Part shown: positions 63,659-64,000 of the stretch, piece after piece
Layout: every line of letters starts with the position of its first letter
Position numbering within the stretch: position 1 is the stretch's first letter
Source: an uncultured Lachnospiraceae bacterium
GTDB lineage: Bacteria > Bacillota > Clostridia > Lachnospirales > Lachnospiraceae
Direction of reading: 5' to 3'
DNA: 64,000 bases
Assembly (NCBI GenBank): GCA_902763335.1
Contig: CACWRR010000004.1
Span: forward strand, 1 to 64,000
Position numbers and translations under genes: made by a program
Notes under the pieces: generated by a model
The model's database searches: none
Told to the model about the DNA's origin: nothing
The model's input: only the letters and a program-made list of their open reading frames with translations

Positions 63659-64000
63659 TTATTTCTCATATTTTTTCTTTGACATTACATACCACAGTGA
63701 ACCTGTAATGAATACTGATGAATATCCACCACATACAATACCTACCATAATAGGTAATGCAAACTCACGGATAGATGTAACACCCATTATGAAGAGTACG
63801 AATACCATAACGAATGTTGTAAATGAAGTATATATACTTCTTGTTAATGTCTGAGTTATACTCTTATTAACAATATCCTTAAGATCTATCGCCCTGCTAT
63901 TCTTAACCATTGCAAGGTTCTCTCTTATTCTGTCGAAAATAACGATTGTAGCGTTTATTGAGTAACCAAGTATTGTAAGCATACAAGCTATAAATGTTGT
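63659..64000 (-). CDS. secF: Protein translocase subunit SecF (3' end, continues past the right edge)
   Basis: Only the C-terminal ~113 residues are in the window; the reading frame stays open through position 64000. The signatures LGYSINATIVIFDRIREN and SITQTLTRSIYTSFTTF, and the last two helices, are typical of SecF. SecF works with SecD to drive protein export using the proton or sodium gradient. Whether it is a separate secF or the end of a SecDF fusion cannot be seen here. Confidence 0.92.
   Translation of the reverse strand, partial: TTFIACMLTILGYSINATIVIFDRIRENLAMVKNSRAIDLKDIVNKSITQTLTRSIYTSFTTFVMVFVLFIMGVTSIREFALPIMVGIVCGGYSSVFITGSLWYVMSKKKYEK

Noticed and set aside
1-64000. CRISPR array, IS element or prophage
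   Set aside because: No short regularly spaced repeats, transposase, integrase or phage structural genes were found.

Overview
The window looks like a chromosomal segment of a low-GC Gram-positive anaerobe of the class Clostridia, most likely family Lachnospiraceae. The support is gene content: a RadA–ClpC–SigA–DnaG core of Firmicute type, a class-A-like RNase P RNA, an NfnAB-type ferredoxin:NADP oxidoreductase, DUF1540 and VTC/DUF4956 proteins, AGGAGG-type ribosome binding sites and AT-rich intergenic DNA. Nearly all genes lie on the minus strand and read right to left. No prophage, CRISPR array, transposase or integrase was seen.

Layout, left to right. Positions 1-365 hold no credible gene. 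They carry three tandem consensus promoters firing off the left edge, probably into an rRNA or other stable-RNA operon. Then come radA, a conserved small gene, clpC with a GntR regulator, and a purine cluster (purE-purM-purN-purD, read leftward) that ends in a membrane-anchored cohesin-like protein. Next are three small membrane genes (one a 50-residue ORF, one VanZ-like) downstream of pyrE, and a pyrimidine operon (degenerate HD-GYP protein, pyrC, pyrF, pyrK, pyrD, pyrE). After that: degV, rnpB, a TGS/uridine-kinase-like protein, trmK-rpoD-dnaG, dgt, deoD and three tRNA genes (Leu-CAG on minus; Leu-AAG and Asn-GTT on plus).

From 26.6 to 35 kb: a secreted SASA-type esterase, infC-rpmI-rplT with an attenuator leader and an apparent AUU start, a DUF1540 protein, a VanY-like peptidase facing a MATE transporter, aminopeptidase P, a palindromic MITE-like element, DUF1294 and a Nudix hydrolase. 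From 35 to 45.6 kb a long minus-strand run encodes a two-component system, a VTC polyphosphate-polymerase-like protein, DUF4956, an HD nucleotidase, a PAS-GGDEF-EAL protein, topoisomerase III, GlmS and a beta-helix protein. A short plus-strand pair, CheY-like plus MshEN/CheX-like, stands alone at 45.7-47.0 kb.

From 47 to 64 kb: an RlmD-like methyltransferase, a CLC channel or exchanger, two paralogous zinc-ribbon proteins (one only 56 residues), a HAD phosphatase, rlmH, a small membrane protein, NfnAB, a zinc-ribbon/TPR membrane protein, a secreted protein of about 16 tandem Ig-like domains sitting in a recJ-apt operon, and the 3' end of secF.

Most of the window is housekeeping. The least-described parts are the stand-alone CheY + MshEN-CheX pair, the cohesin-like protein coupled to purD, the paralogous zinc-ribbon/coiled-coil proteins, the degenerate HD-GYP protein heading the pyr operon, and the structured palindromic element near 34.1 kb.
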